A DNA stretch of 7,099 bases. Source: Desulfobacteraceae bacterium. GTDB taxonomy: Bacteria > Desulfobacterota > Desulfobacteria > Desulfobacterales > BuS5. The DNA lies in NCBI GenBank assembly GCA_030642865.1, contig DAOWMW010000067.1, forward strand, positions 1-7,099. Reading direction: 5' to 3'. Numbering within the stretch: position 1 is the first letter of the stretch; the number at the start of each line of letters is the position of its first letter. This document shows, piece after piece, positions 1 through 6,392 of this stretch. The notes under the pieces are model-generated. The model was not told where the DNA came from. It ran no database searches and worked only from the letters and a program-made list of their open reading frames with translations. The position numbers and the translations under genes were made by a program.

Positions 1-110
1 AGGGCTATAGAAAATATACGGTTAGTATTATCCCCCCCGTTATAGCCTTGCGCCAAAGTTTAAATTTGATTAATTATCTGACGATCTGCAACAGTTAATT
101 TTAATTCCTT

Positions 111-144
111 GCTTCGGCTCACAGCCGCAGCTGTAAGCTTTTTT
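111..144 (+). terminator. Terminator-like hairpin upstream of rpsF
   Basis: ACAGC (121-125) pairs with GCTGT (130-134) around a CGCA loop. The outer arms GCTT (111-114) and AAGC (135-138) can extend the stem across a 6-nt bulge, and six T residues follow at 139-144. This is the shape of an intrinsic terminator. An alternative hairpin, CGGCT (115-119) with AGCCG (123-127), excludes it. A reading frame entering the window at position 3 stops at 96-98, just before the hairpin, so it may end an upstream gene; that 31-codon tail is not recognisable. The hairpin could instead act as an attenuator in the rpsF leader. Confidence 0.4.
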
Positions 145-150
145 AAAAAT

Positions 151-207
151 CGTTTTGGAAAAAGAGGGGGACTTCGGGATCAGGTCATATCCTTTTCCCT
201 GAAAACG
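151..207 (+). promoter_or_regulatory. Bulged leader hairpin upstream of rpsF, possible autoregulatory element
   Basis: CGTTTT (151-156) pairs with AAAACG (202-207) and GGAAAA (157-162) with TTTTCC (193-198). Only a 3-nt bulge, CTG (199-201), interrupts the helix. An inner stem GGAT (177-180)/ATCC (189-192) closes an 8-nt loop, with 14 unpaired bases at 163-176. The structure ends about 47 nt before the rpsF start. In many bacteria the bS6:bS18 complex is known to bind a bulged leader hairpin of rpsF carrying a CCG trinucleotide. Here the shape is similar but the bulge reads CTG, so a regulatory role is an inference. Confidence 0.35.
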
Positions 208-254
208 GATCCAGCATACTTTATAAAAGCTTATATTACCCATAAGGAGACCAT

Positions 255-701
255 ATGAGAAGATATGAAACAATTATTATTATCAGCCCTGACGCTTCAG
301 CGGATAATCGCGGAGTAATCCTTGAAAAAGTTGCCACCCTTATTACTAAACATACAGGGCTTCTTGTTTCCCGGGATGAATGGGGGGATAAAAAACTCGC
401 CTATGAAATCAAAAAAAAGAGCCGGGGATATTATATCCTTTTTGATTATTGCGGAACAGGAGAGCTTGTCAAAGAATTGGAAAGGGCATTTAAATTTGAG
501 GAGAAAATCTTAAAGTACATGACTGTTTTGCTTGACAAGGATATTGATCTTGACAGCATAAAAGAGGAAATGAGCAAAAAAGAGGCTGAAGCCAGGGCTG
601 AGGCTGAGGCTGCTGAATCAGAAAAAGAAATATCTGATAACAGTAAAACAAAAAAAGTAATTGCTGAAGCACCACAATCAGAAAAAAAGAATAAGGAGTA
701 A
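255..701 (+). CDS. rpsF: 30S ribosomal protein bS6
   Basis: bS6 binds the central domain of 16S rRNA as a heterodimer with bS18 in the 30S platform. The 148-residue product opens with the family-typical [13 protein letters not shown] and has the conserved central stretch [11 protein letters not shown] followed by [12 protein letters not shown] (residues about 42-65), matching the beta-alpha-beta ferredoxin-like fold. The start has a strong Shine-Dalgarno, AAGGAG (244-249), 5 nt upstream. The globular domain ends near residue 95. The remaining ~50 residues form a charged tail rich in Glu, Ala and Lys, longer than in the shortest family members. The stop codon nearly abuts rpsR, whose ribosome binding site lies in the last codons of this gene, so the two are probably translationally coupled. 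No ssb or priB gene separates them, unlike in Bacillus or E. coli. Confidence 0.97.
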   Translation: MRRYETIIIISPDASADNRGVILEKVATLITKHTGLLVSRDEWGDKKLAYEIKKKSRGYYILFDYCGTGELVKELERAFKFEEKILKYMTVLLDKDIDLDSIKEEMSKKEAEARAEAEAAESEKEISDNSKTKKVIAEAPQSEKKNKE

Positions 702-705
702 AAAT

Positions 706-1014
706 ATGCCTTTTCCTCAAAAAAAACAAAGTTCCGGCAATAGATTTGGCAATAAAAAAAATAATGGATTTGCCCATAAAAAAAGAAGAATATATCAAAG
801 TCGCCGGGGCTGTATCTTTTGCAAGGATAGCAGTAAGGTACTCAATTACAAAGACCCTAAACTGTTAAGAGCTTTTATAACAGAGCGGGGCAAAATCATT
901 CCCAAACGTATCACTGGAACCTGTGCAAAACACCAGCGTCTTTTGGCACATGAAATCAAGCGGGCCAGAACAATCGCTCTTTTGCCATATGTAGGGACAC
1001 TCGATTATATGTAG
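706..1014 (+). CDS. rpsR: 30S ribosomal protein bS18
   Basis: bS18 is the partner of bS6 in the small-subunit platform. The 102-residue protein has the family core from about residue 34: RRGCIFC, then [31 protein letters not shown] and a basic C-terminal helix ending [14 protein letters not shown]36 and C39 (CxxC) with C73 and H76 (CxxH) form a potential zinc-binding set, as in the C+ type of this family. The first ~30 residues are a Lys/Asn-rich basic extension. The ATG at 706 is chosen over a TTG at 661 because the bS18-like sequence starts there and AAGGAG (693-698) lies 7 nt upstream, inside the end of rpsF. The 4-bp gap to rpsF indicates one transcript. Confidence 0.96.
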   Translation: MPFPQKKQSSGNRFGNKKNNGFAHKKRRIYQSRRGCIFCKDSSKVLNYKDPKLLRAFITERGKIIPKRITGTCAKHQRLLAHEIKRARTIALLPYVGTLDYM

Positions 1015-1191
1015 CTATAGTATAGTCACATAAATAATTTCACTCAAGTCATTGGTAGCTGGAGCATTGCAATACGCCTTCTTCTTTTTGGCCTTGCGGC
1101 AATTTTTATGTCAATTTTAAAATGGAGTAATTATTTAAACAACCCATGGGCATAAGACTGTCCTGCTCTTTAGCAGTAAGGATAAAATAAG
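1015..1191 (+). other. Spacer between rpsR and the DUF2232 gene
   Basis: This 177-bp gap is long for the block. One frame stays open from 1021 to a TAA at 1153-1155. It encodes a hydrophobic stretch (around SWSIAIRLLLFGLAAIF) but has no ATG before 1108, so it could be a gene relic, a tiny membrane peptide from a rare start, or chance. TT-GCC (1088-1093) can pair with GGCAA (1098-1102) ahead of TTTTT (1103-1107), a weak terminator-like hairpin. CTGCT (1163-1167)/AGCAG (1172-1176) forms a small hairpin just before the Shine-Dalgarno of the next gene. Confidence 0.3.
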
Positions 1192-2157
1192 GTGGAAGAG
1201 AAAAGTTTTTTCTTTAGTACCGGAAAAACAAAGGATATGGTTACGGGAATCGTTATCATTTCTTTTATGCTTGCAACTTTTGCCTATCTACCGGTGGTGG
1301 GCACGCTGGTTTCCTTTTTCATTCCCATACCTGTTCTTTTTTACAGGGCAAAACTCGGCAGAAAAGATGGAATTGTAATCCCTTTATCCGCCCTGGTGCT
1401 GGTGCTGGTCTTTGCAAGGGAATTTTCCATTGATACTCTGTTTATAATGGAACTGTTGTTGCTGGGTTTTGTTTTAAGTGAATTAATGGAACTGAATCTT
1501 TCCATTGAAAAAACCATCGCCTTTGCCTGCAGCATTGTTTTTTTTTCCTGTATACTATGCCTGCTCCTTTATGGTAATTTATCAGGCAAAAATATTTTTG
1601 CAGCAGCATCAAATTTTGTGGCAAAAAATCTTGAGCTTTCAATGGCAATCTATGAAAGCATGGATATCCCCGAAGAACACCTCTATATTATTTCAAATGC
1701 CATGAAAAACATAGAGTATGTTCTTGTACGCATGATTCCGGCGTTACTAATCATTTTTAATATTTTTATTTCCTGGACATGCATACTGTTAGTAAAGCCG
1801 ATTTTAAAGGGAAAAGGTCTTTTTTATCCTGATTTTGGCCATCTTAAACTCTGGAAAGCTCCTGATTTTCTGGTCTGGTGTGTTATTGGATCCTGTCTTC
1901 TGCTTTTCTGGCCGGATAAAACAATAAAAATAATAGGGCTGAATGCTATTTTTATTCTCATGACCATCTTCTTTTTTGCAGGAATAGCCATTGTTGCATA
2001 TTATTTTGAAAAAAAAGCTGTTCCCCGTACAGTCAGATTTTTTTTGTACACCCTCATCGGCCTGCAGCAAATTGTCCTGATAATAGTAATCGGATTCGGG
2101 TTTTTTGATGTATGGTTTGATTTCAGAAAATTGGGAGCACATAACGAAAAGGTATAA
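1192..2157 (+). CDS. DUF2232 (YybS-like) integral membrane protein
   Basis: This is a 321-residue polytopic inner-membrane protein of unknown biochemical role. Hydrophobic segments lie near residues 17-50 (probably two helices), 60-76, 81-98, 107-128, 179-202, 226-241, 245-271 and 283-306, giving about eight to nine membrane spans. Two features fit the DUF2232/YybS family: PIPVLFYRAKLGRKDG (45-60) after the second span, and the C-terminal signature GFFDVWFDFRK (303-313). The segment FGHLKLWKAPDFLVW (215-229) before a late span is also family-like. The start is GTG at 1192, supported by AAGGA (1178-1182) 9 nt upstream; the next Met (residue 16) would cut into the first hydrophobic region. Members of this family often sit between rpsR and rplI, as here. 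The gene runs almost into rplI, whose ribosome binding site lies in its last codons. Confidence 0.85.
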   Translation: MEEKSFFFSTGKTKDMVTGIVIISFMLATFAYLPVVGTLVSFFIPIPVLFYRAKLGRKDGIVIPLSALVLVLVFAREFSIDTLFIMELLLLGFVLSELMELNLSIEKTIAFACSIVFFSCILCLLLYGNLSGKNIFAAASNFVAKNLELSMAIYESMDIPEEHLYIISNAMKNIEYVLVRMIPALLIIFNIFISWTCILLVKPILKGKGLFYPDFGHLKLWKAPDFLVWCVIGSCLLLFWPDKTIKIIGLNAIFILMTIFFFAGIAIVAYYFEKKAVPRTVRFFLYTLIGLQQIVLIIVIGFGFFDVWFDFRKLGAHNEKV

Positions 2158-2158
2158 T

Positions 2159-2608
2159 ATGAAAGTAATATTAAAAGAAACAATCGGAACTCTCGGTATA
2201 GTCGGGAGCGAAGTCGATGTGGCAAAAGGTTATGCACGCAATTATCTTCTACCTCAAAACAAAGCTGTTGCGGCAACACCTCAAAATTACAAACTACTTA
2301 AACTTCAAAAGGTCAATATTGATCTTCAAATAGCAAAAGAAAAAAAGCTTGCCGAAGAAATGGCAAAACAGCTTGAAGGTGTGGCCTGTAAAATATCAGG
2401 GAAGGTTAGTGGGGACGACCGGCTCTACGGATCCATCTCTGCCCGTGATATTGTACAATCTTTATCTCTTCAGGGGATCACTGTTGAAAAAAGAATGGTT
2501 TTGCTTGGGGAATCAATAAAAGCCCTGGGCAAATTTAAAGTTCCCATTCGTGTTTATTCCGATGTGGAGCCTGAAATAGTTGTTGAGGTTATTGCAGAAT
2601 CATCATAA
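2159..2608 (+). CDS. rplI: 50S ribosomal protein bL9
   Basis: bL9 is a two-domain large-subunit protein near the L1 stalk that helps maintain reading frame. The 149-residue length equals that of the E. coli protein. The N-terminal domain has MKVILKE and the signature GIVGSEVDVAKGYARNYLLP (13-32). A long charged connecting helix spans about residues 41-74. The C-terminal domain has GDDRLYGSISARDI (85-98) and IKALGKFKVPIRVY (120-133). The ATG at 2159 is chosen because the family sequence begins there and AAAAGG (2147-2152) sits 6 nt upstream; an in-frame ATG at 2105 lies inside the upstream gene and adds 18 unrelated residues. One base separates it from the upstream stop codon, implying coupling. 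The foldback element at 2616 begins 7 bp after its stop. Confidence 0.97.
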   Translation: MKVILKETIGTLGIVGSEVDVAKGYARNYLLPQNKAVAATPQNYKLLKLQKVNIDLQIAKEKKLAEEMAKQLEGVACKISGKVSGDDRLYGSISARDIVQSLSLQGITVEKRMVLLGESIKALGKFKVPIRVYSDVEPEIVVEVIAESS

Positions 2609-2615
2609 ATAACCA

Positions 2616-2868
2616 GTAGTGTCCGGTTAGAATCTTGCGAGAGGGAAGTTTAATTGTTTTTGTAGCGTATTGAATAAATTTCTTAGAATTTCTTAGTGAA
2701 GCGTAGCCGAAAAATTGCGATTGTTTGAGCGAGGCACGAGCGAGTTTCGCAATTTTGGCGAAGCAAACTTAGAAATTCAAGAAAGTTATTCTTTAATAGC
2801 GGAAAAAACAATTAAACTTTCCGTCTTTTGTTTATTTTGTTTCTTGCAATTTCCTAACCGAACACCAC
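2616..2868. mobile_element. MITE-like foldback element 1 (about 253 bp)
   Basis: The ends are inverted repeats: GTAGTGTCCGGTTAG (2616-2630) matches the complement of 2854-2868 at 13 of 15 positions. Moving inward, AAGTTTAATTGTTTTT (2646-2661) pairs perfectly with 2804-2819, GAATTTCTTAG (2686-2696) matches 2768-2778 at 10 of 11, and AAAATTGCGA (2711-2720) pairs perfectly with 2747-2756. The right arm has about 20 extra bases between the end repeat and the inner pairing. The tip holds two copies of GAGCGAG (2727-2733, 2738-2744). There is no transposase frame inside. The shape fits a non-autonomous transposable element; the parent IS family is not identified, and no target-site duplication is clear. 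Confidence 0.65.
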
Positions 2869-2870
2869 CA

Positions 2871-3050
2871 AAATTTTAAGTACCTCTTCGACAGGCTGTT
2901 ACGAAACGCAATTTATCCAATTTCTGCGTTAAAAATAAATTTAATCCTCGAAATACAACGGGTATGTCTGCGGTTAAATTGATTTTTCGCCTTGAACTTG
3001 AAGAAATCTTCATTCCGTAACAACCTGTCGAGAAAGCAACTTCTCAAATT
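2871..3050. mobile_element. MITE-like foldback element 2 (core 2888-3031)
   Basis: TCGACAGGCTGTTACGAAA (2888-2906) matches the complement of 3013-3031 at 17 of 19 positions. An inner palindrome, starting GCGTTAAAAATAAATTTAA around 2926-2944, pairs with 2972-2990. Its tip lies near 2955-2963, so the whole element can fold into one long hairpin. Weaker pairing continues outward to about 2871 and 3050. Its sequence is unrelated to the adjacent element 1, which it almost touches. No protein is encoded; a minus-strand frame at 2913-3101 is only a by-product of the repeat. It may be a MITE or another dispersed intergenic palindrome; no target duplication is evident. Confidence 0.6.
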
Positions 3051-3181
3051 TATATGACCCCACCCGACGGGCCTTGTGAAATGTATTATCTGAAAAACCA
3101 CAGCAAAACATCATGTGATCATTTTAGCTAAAGGCTAACCGCACAGGTCGAAAAAGTTACATAAAGCTCAATCAGAGGAAC
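3051..3181 (+). other. Upstream region of dnaB
   Basis: These 131 bases lie between foldback element 2 and dnaB. No convincing -35/-10 pair was found; TATTAT at 3084-3089 lacks a -35 at the right distance. TTAGC (3124-3128) and GCTAA (3134-3138) could form a 5-bp hairpin without a T-tract. The dnaB ribosome binding site, AGAGGA (3174-3179), is unusually close to the start codon, only 2 nt away. Confidence 0.3.
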
Positions 3182-4540
3182 ATGGAAAAAAACCCTTCAC
3201 TTTACCGGCTGCCGCCCCAAAGTATTGATGCTGAAGAGTCGATTCTCAGCTCAATCCTTATAGATAACGACACTTTTCTCGATGTTATTGAAATTGTATC
3301 TTCTGAAGATTTTTACAGATCTGCTCACCAGAAAATATTTTCGGCAATAGTTGACCTTTTTTCCAAAAATGAACCGGTTGACCTGATAACCCTCACCAAT
3401 ATTTTAAGAAAAAAGGGAGAATTTGAAGATATTGGCGGAGCCGCTGCTATTACTAATCTTTTTAATACAATTCCCCTGGCTGTAAATGCACAATATTATG
3501 CCAAAATTATCCACGACAAGGCGGACCTGAGACGCCTCATCGATAAATCCAATGCCATCATTAAAAAATGCTATGAAGATAGCGGAGATGTTGATGACAC
3601 CATCAATTTTGCAGAGAAGTCTATTTTTGAAATATCGGAGAACAAAACAAAACCATCATTTACCCGTATTGACAAGCTCATCGACAGCACCATAGATATC
3701 CTTGAAGATCTCCATGGAAACAAACAGTCAATAACAGGTATTCCCACAGGTTTTTCAGGAATTGATCATCTTACATCAGGCCTGCAGGGCTCCGACCTTA
3801 TAATATTGGCGGCCCGGCCGGCCATGGGAAAAACAACCCTGGCCCTTAATATTGCAAGGAATGCCGCTGTTGATGCAGCAACTCCCGTTGCTCTTTTTTC
3901 ACTTGAAATGTCAAAAGAACAGCTGGCAATGCGCCTGGTATGTGCTGAGGCAAGGGTGGACTCATTTCGTTTAAAAGGCGGATTTTTAGAAGAAGAGGAT
4001 TGGCGCCGTGTTACTAACGCTGCAGGAACTTTGACCGAAGCGCCGATTTTTATAGATGACTCCTCTGATATTACGCCCATGTCCATTAGAGCCAAAGCAC
4101 GCAGGTTAAAAATGGAAGTCGATTTATCCCTTATTATAGTCGATTATCTGCAGCTCATAAAGGGGAGTGCTTCTTCAGAACGTAGAGATCTTGAGCTTTC
4201 AGAAATTTCAAGATCCCTGAAGATGCTGGCCAAAGAACTAAATATCCCGGTACTGGCTCTTTCCCAGTTAAACAGAAGGCTCGAAGACAGAACAGATAAA
4301 CGCCCCCAGCTTTCAGACCTGAGAGAATCAGGGGCCCTTGAACAGGATGCCGATATAGTTGCTTTTATTTACAGGGACGAGGTATATAATAAAGACGAAA
4401 ATAATCCATTCAAAGGGCTTGCAGAATTTATAATTGCCAAACAGAGAAATGGCCCCGTGGGAAATGTAAAGCTTTCGTTTTTAAGTGCTTATACGCGATT
4501 CGAAAACTATGAGGAGCCCACCCACTTTATGCCTCATTAG
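3182..4540 (+). CDS. dnaB: Replicative DNA helicase DnaB
   Basis: DnaB is the hexameric 5'-3' helicase that encircles the lagging-strand template and recruits primase. The 452-residue protein is full length for the family. The N-terminal helical domain (about 8-130) starts RLPPQSIDAEESILSSIL. A linker precedes the RecA-like domain, which begins near GIPTGFSGIDHLTSG (186-200). Visible motifs are Walker A ARPAMGKTT (211-219, K217), SLEMS (240-244) with the probable catalytic E242, Walker B LIIVDYLQL (317-325, D321), SQLNR (361-365), DLRESGALEQDADIV (379-393), and AKQRNGP (419-425), which carries the basic finger residues. No intein interrupts these motifs. The ATG at 3182 is the only usable start: upstream the frame reaches a TAG at 3125 with no ATG, GTG or TTG. 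The gene is normally close to rplI; here 573 bp with two foldback elements intervenes. Confidence 0.98.
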   Translation: MEKNPSLYRLPPQSIDAEESILSSILIDNDTFLDVIEIVSSEDFYRSAHQKIFSAIVDLFSKNEPVDLITLTNILRKKGEFEDIGGAAAITNLFNTIPLAVNAQYYAKIIHDKADLRRLIDKSNAIIKKCYEDSGDVDDTINFAEKSIFEISENKTKPSFTRIDKLIDSTIDILEDLHGNKQSITGIPTGFSGIDHLTSGLQGSDLIILAARPAMGKTTLALNIARNAAVDAATPVALFSLEMSKEQLAMRLVCAEARVDSFRLKGGFLEEEDWRRVTNAAGTLTEAPIFIDDSSDITPMSIRAKARRLKMEVDLSLIIVDYLQLIKGSASSERRDLELSEISRSLKMLAKELNIPVLALSQLNRRLEDRTDKRPQLSDLRESGALEQDADIVAFIYRDEVYNKDENNPFKGLAEFIIAKQRNGPVGNVKLSFLSAYTRFENYEEPTHFMPH

Positions 4541-4577
4541 TGTTCATAAAAACAGCTCCGCCACTCTTGTTTTACCT

Positions 4578-4637
4578 TAGGGTTGGGGATGAAATAAATT
4601 CACGATCCTAAAATAAAACTAACCCCCCCTATTTTTT
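4578..4637 (+). terminator. Probable intrinsic terminator after dnaB
   Basis: TAGGG (4578-4582) and GGGG (4585-4588) pair with the run CCCCCCCTA (4623-4631), leaving a 2-nt TT bulge. That gives a 9-bp GC-rich stem with a 34-nt loop, followed at once by six T residues (4632-4637). Competing pairings exist: GGGGAT (4585-4590) with ATCCCC (4639-4644), and GGAT (4587-4590) with ATCC (4605-4608). The strand is taken from the T-tract and the position 37 bp after the dnaB stop. The long loop and the alternatives lower certainty and leave room for an attenuator role before coaBC. Confidence 0.5.
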
Positions 4638-4708
4638 GATCCCCAGGCTTAGAAACCGGGGAAATTTAATGGGTAGCAATCCACAGGATAATACGGAGAA
4701 AATATTCC

Positions 4709-5896
4709 ATGGAAAACAAGAATATTGTATTATGTGTCTGCGGAGGGATAGCAGCATACAAAAGCGTAGAACTTTTAAGACTTCTTGTAAAGCAGGGTGC
4801 AAGAGTTAAAGTGATCATGACGCAAAGTGCAAAAAAGTTTATAGCCCCCCTTACTTTTGAGGTCATATCCGGACATTCTGTTTACTCAGATCTTTTTGAA
4901 ACAGGCCAGAACGCTTCCATAAAACATATTGACTGGGCAGACAAAGCAGATGCTGTTGTTGTGGCACCGGCCACTGCCAATATTATAGGAAAAATGGCCA
5001 ATGGAATAGCTGATGATGCAATGAGTACATTTATCCTTGCAGCAAAAGCCCCTTTCCTTCTCGCTCCTTCCATGAATACCTTTATGTATGAAAGTATACC
5101 GGTTCAAAGGAATCTTGACACCCTGGAAAATGATGGAATCATTATAATGGAGCCTGATGCAGGGGAGCTTGCCTGTGGGACCTCGGGCCCTGGCCGCCTT
5201 CCTGAACCTGAACATATTGCAGGGAGATTAAAATCTCTGCTGACCCCCAAGGATCTCAAGGGGCAAACCGTACTGGTAACCGCCGGACCCACCCAGGAAT
5301 ATATTGATCCTGTGAGATTTATAAGCAACCCGTCTTCAGGCAAAATGGGTTTTGCCATTGCAAAGGCAGCCGAGCAAAGGGGTGCCCAGGTTATTCTGAT
5401 TACCGGCCCTGTTCATCTTCCTGATCCCCATGGTATCCTCACCCTTAAAGTCAAAACCGCAAAAGAGATGGGAGAAACTCTATTTGAACATATGACCCAT
5501 TCGAATATTATCATTAAAACAGCGGCTGTCTCTGACTATACCCCCCTTGACAAGTCAGAGCAAAAAATTAAAAAAATTAAAAGCGAAATGCTTTTGCCCT
5601 TAAAAAAAAATATGGATATTTTGAAAAAAATAGGGGCTCAAAAAAAAGATCAAATTCTCATCGGCTTTGCAGCGGAAACAGAGCAGCTTGAAAAACATGC
5701 AACTGGAAAACTGATTAAAAAAAATCTTGATATGATCGTAGGAAACATTGTTGGAACAGAATCTTCCGGTTTTCAGTCCAATACCAATGAGGTTACTTTT
5801 TTTTATAAAGACGGAACAAAAGAACCCTTTGAATCCATGGAAAAAGAGGCTGTGGCACATATCCTCCTTGACCGGATTATAGAAAAATATTTGTAA
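4709..5896 (+). CDS. coaBC: Bifunctional phosphopantothenoylcysteine decarboxylase/phosphopantothenate-cysteine ligase
   Basis: CoaBC carries out two steps of coenzyme A synthesis: CTP-dependent joining of 4'-phosphopantothenate to cysteine (CoaB), then FMN-dependent decarboxylation to 4'-phosphopantetheine (CoaC). The 395-residue fusion is of usual length. The N-terminal CoaC part (about 1-178) has CGGIAAYK (11-18), HIDWAD (73-78, catalytic H73), [13 protein letters not shown] (87-99), PSMN (120-123, where PAMN is more common) and ACGTSGPGR (155-163, active-site C156). The CoaB part (about 185-395) has [18 protein letters not shown] (190-207) running into PSSGKMG, where N207 aligns with the acyl-cytidylate residue, then TAAVSDY (271-277), KIKK (286-289) and GFAAET (319-324). 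The ATG at 4709 is the only start after an in-frame TAA at 4667; GGAG (4695-4698) lies 10 nt upstream. Confidence 0.97.
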   Translation: MENKNIVLCVCGGIAAYKSVELLRLLVKQGARVKVIMTQSAKKFIAPLTFEVISGHSVYSDLFETGQNASIKHIDWADKADAVVVAPATANIIGKMANGIADDAMSTFILAAKAPFLLAPSMNTFMYESIPVQRNLDTLENDGIIIMEPDAGELACGTSGPGRLPEPEHIAGRLKSLLTPKDLKGQTVLVTAGPTQEYIDPVRFISNPSSGKMGFAIAKAAEQRGAQVILITGPVHLPDPHGILTLKVKTAKEMGETLFEHMTHSNIIIKTAAVSDYTPLDKSEQKIKKIKSEMLLPLKKNMDILKKIGAQKKDQILIGFAAETEQLEKHATGKLIKKNLDMIVGNIVGTESSGFQSNTNEVTFFYKDGTKEPFESMEKEAVAHILLDRIIEKYL

Positions 5897-5900
5897 TTAT

Positions 5901-6241
5901 TCAGCCAATATTCAGTAGTGTTTTATACATTTTTTTGACATTTTCCAATTGTCTTTTTATTTTTGCCATGGTATTTTTAAAATTAATTTTAATACCTCAT
6001 CCAGATTTAATGTGGGTGCTGCATCAAAGAATGATTTTAAAACAACTGTTCCCATGAAAAAGTGTACAAGCCAGCTTGATTATACTTTATATCATTACCA
6101 CTGTACCTTGTGGCACAGATCAACAAGATTTTGCAACACGCTGATTTGCTTATTATTCATGGTTGAACCTATTAAAAAAATTAACATCACTATAAAAATT
6201 TTTAACAGTAACGGATATTTTTTCAAAACCTGCTGGAAAGC
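5901..6241 (-). pseudogene. Decayed reverse-strand gene, possibly a TetR-type regulator
   Basis: Reading leftward on the minus strand from 6241, one frame gives AFQQVLKKYPLLLKIF, then ISVLQNLVDLCHKVQW, then stops at 6095-6097, 6092-6094 and 6080-6082. It reopens as SSWLVHFFMGTVVLKSFFDA and LNLDEVLKLILK before a stop at 5957. Near 5967 the protein-like reading moves to another frame, MAKIKRQLENVKKMYKTLLN, ending in TGA at 5901-5903, 4 bp past the coaBC stop on the opposite strand. Amphipathic, sensible peptide blocks broken by three stops and a frameshift suggest a dead gene. The composition resembles the helical ligand-binding domain of TetR regulators, but no helix-turn-helix is certain, so that assignment is a guess. 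Without a homology search, chance open frames cannot be excluded. Confidence 0.4.
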
Positions 6242-6264
6242 TTATTTGAAAAGATAAAATCAAC

Positions 6265-6281
6265 TAATTGTCAAACAATTA
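6265..6281. promoter_or_regulatory. Perfect palindrome, candidate activator site
   Basis: TAATTGT and ACAATTA are perfect 7-bp inverted repeats around CAA (6272-6274). The centre is about 120 bp upstream of the -24 GG of the sigma-54 promoter candidate. That is a normal distance for the upstream site of an NtrC-type activator such as PilR. The activator and the functional link are inferred. AT-rich DNA gives such palindromes by chance more often than GC-rich DNA would. Confidence 0.35.
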
Positions 6282-6392
6282 AATCCACACCCTGCAATCC
6301 CTTTCCCCACTGAAGCCAATGTTTCTTTTGGTCGAATATTGTTAAAAATCAATTTTTCATAGAAAATTATAAAAATCTCGAGCCATACAATA

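Noticed and set aside
48..76. Possible sigma-70 promoter TTGCGC-17-TAATTA
   Set aside because: Both boxes match the consensus poorly, and AT-rich DNA gives many such pairs by chance.
661..705. Upstream TTG start extending rpsR by 15 codons
   Set aside because: It overlaps rpsF; the ATG at 706 has a well-placed Shine-Dalgarno.
2105..2158. Upstream ATG extending rplI by 18 codons
   Set aside because: It lies inside the DUF2232 gene, and bL9 proteins begin with MKVILKE as encoded from 2159.
2913..3101. 62-codon minus-strand open frame
   Set aside because: It lies mostly within foldback element 2 and reads as translated repeat.
3800..3850. Possible intein insertion at the DnaB P-loop
   Set aside because: The Walker A region is continuous and the protein has normal length.
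3766..4095. 109-codon minus-strand open frame inside dnaB
   Set aside because: It is antisense to the conserved DnaB Walker A region; a coding shadow.
4669..4708. ATG at 4669 opening a short frame into coaBC
   Set aside because: It has no clear ribosome binding site and runs out of frame through coaBC before a stop.
4886..5215. Overlapping minus-strand frames inside coaBC
   Set aside because: They are antisense to conserved CoaC motifs; shadows with no independent start signal.
5913..5921. CAGTAGTGT shared with the left end of foldback element 1 (2614-2622)
   Set aside because: Nine bases only, no continuing similarity, and it lies within the relic coding tail; probably chance.
5949..6257. 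102-codon + strand open frame after coaBC
   Set aside because: It starts with TTG, has no ribosome binding site and a low-complexity, family-free product, and lies over a minus-strand relic that looks more protein-like.
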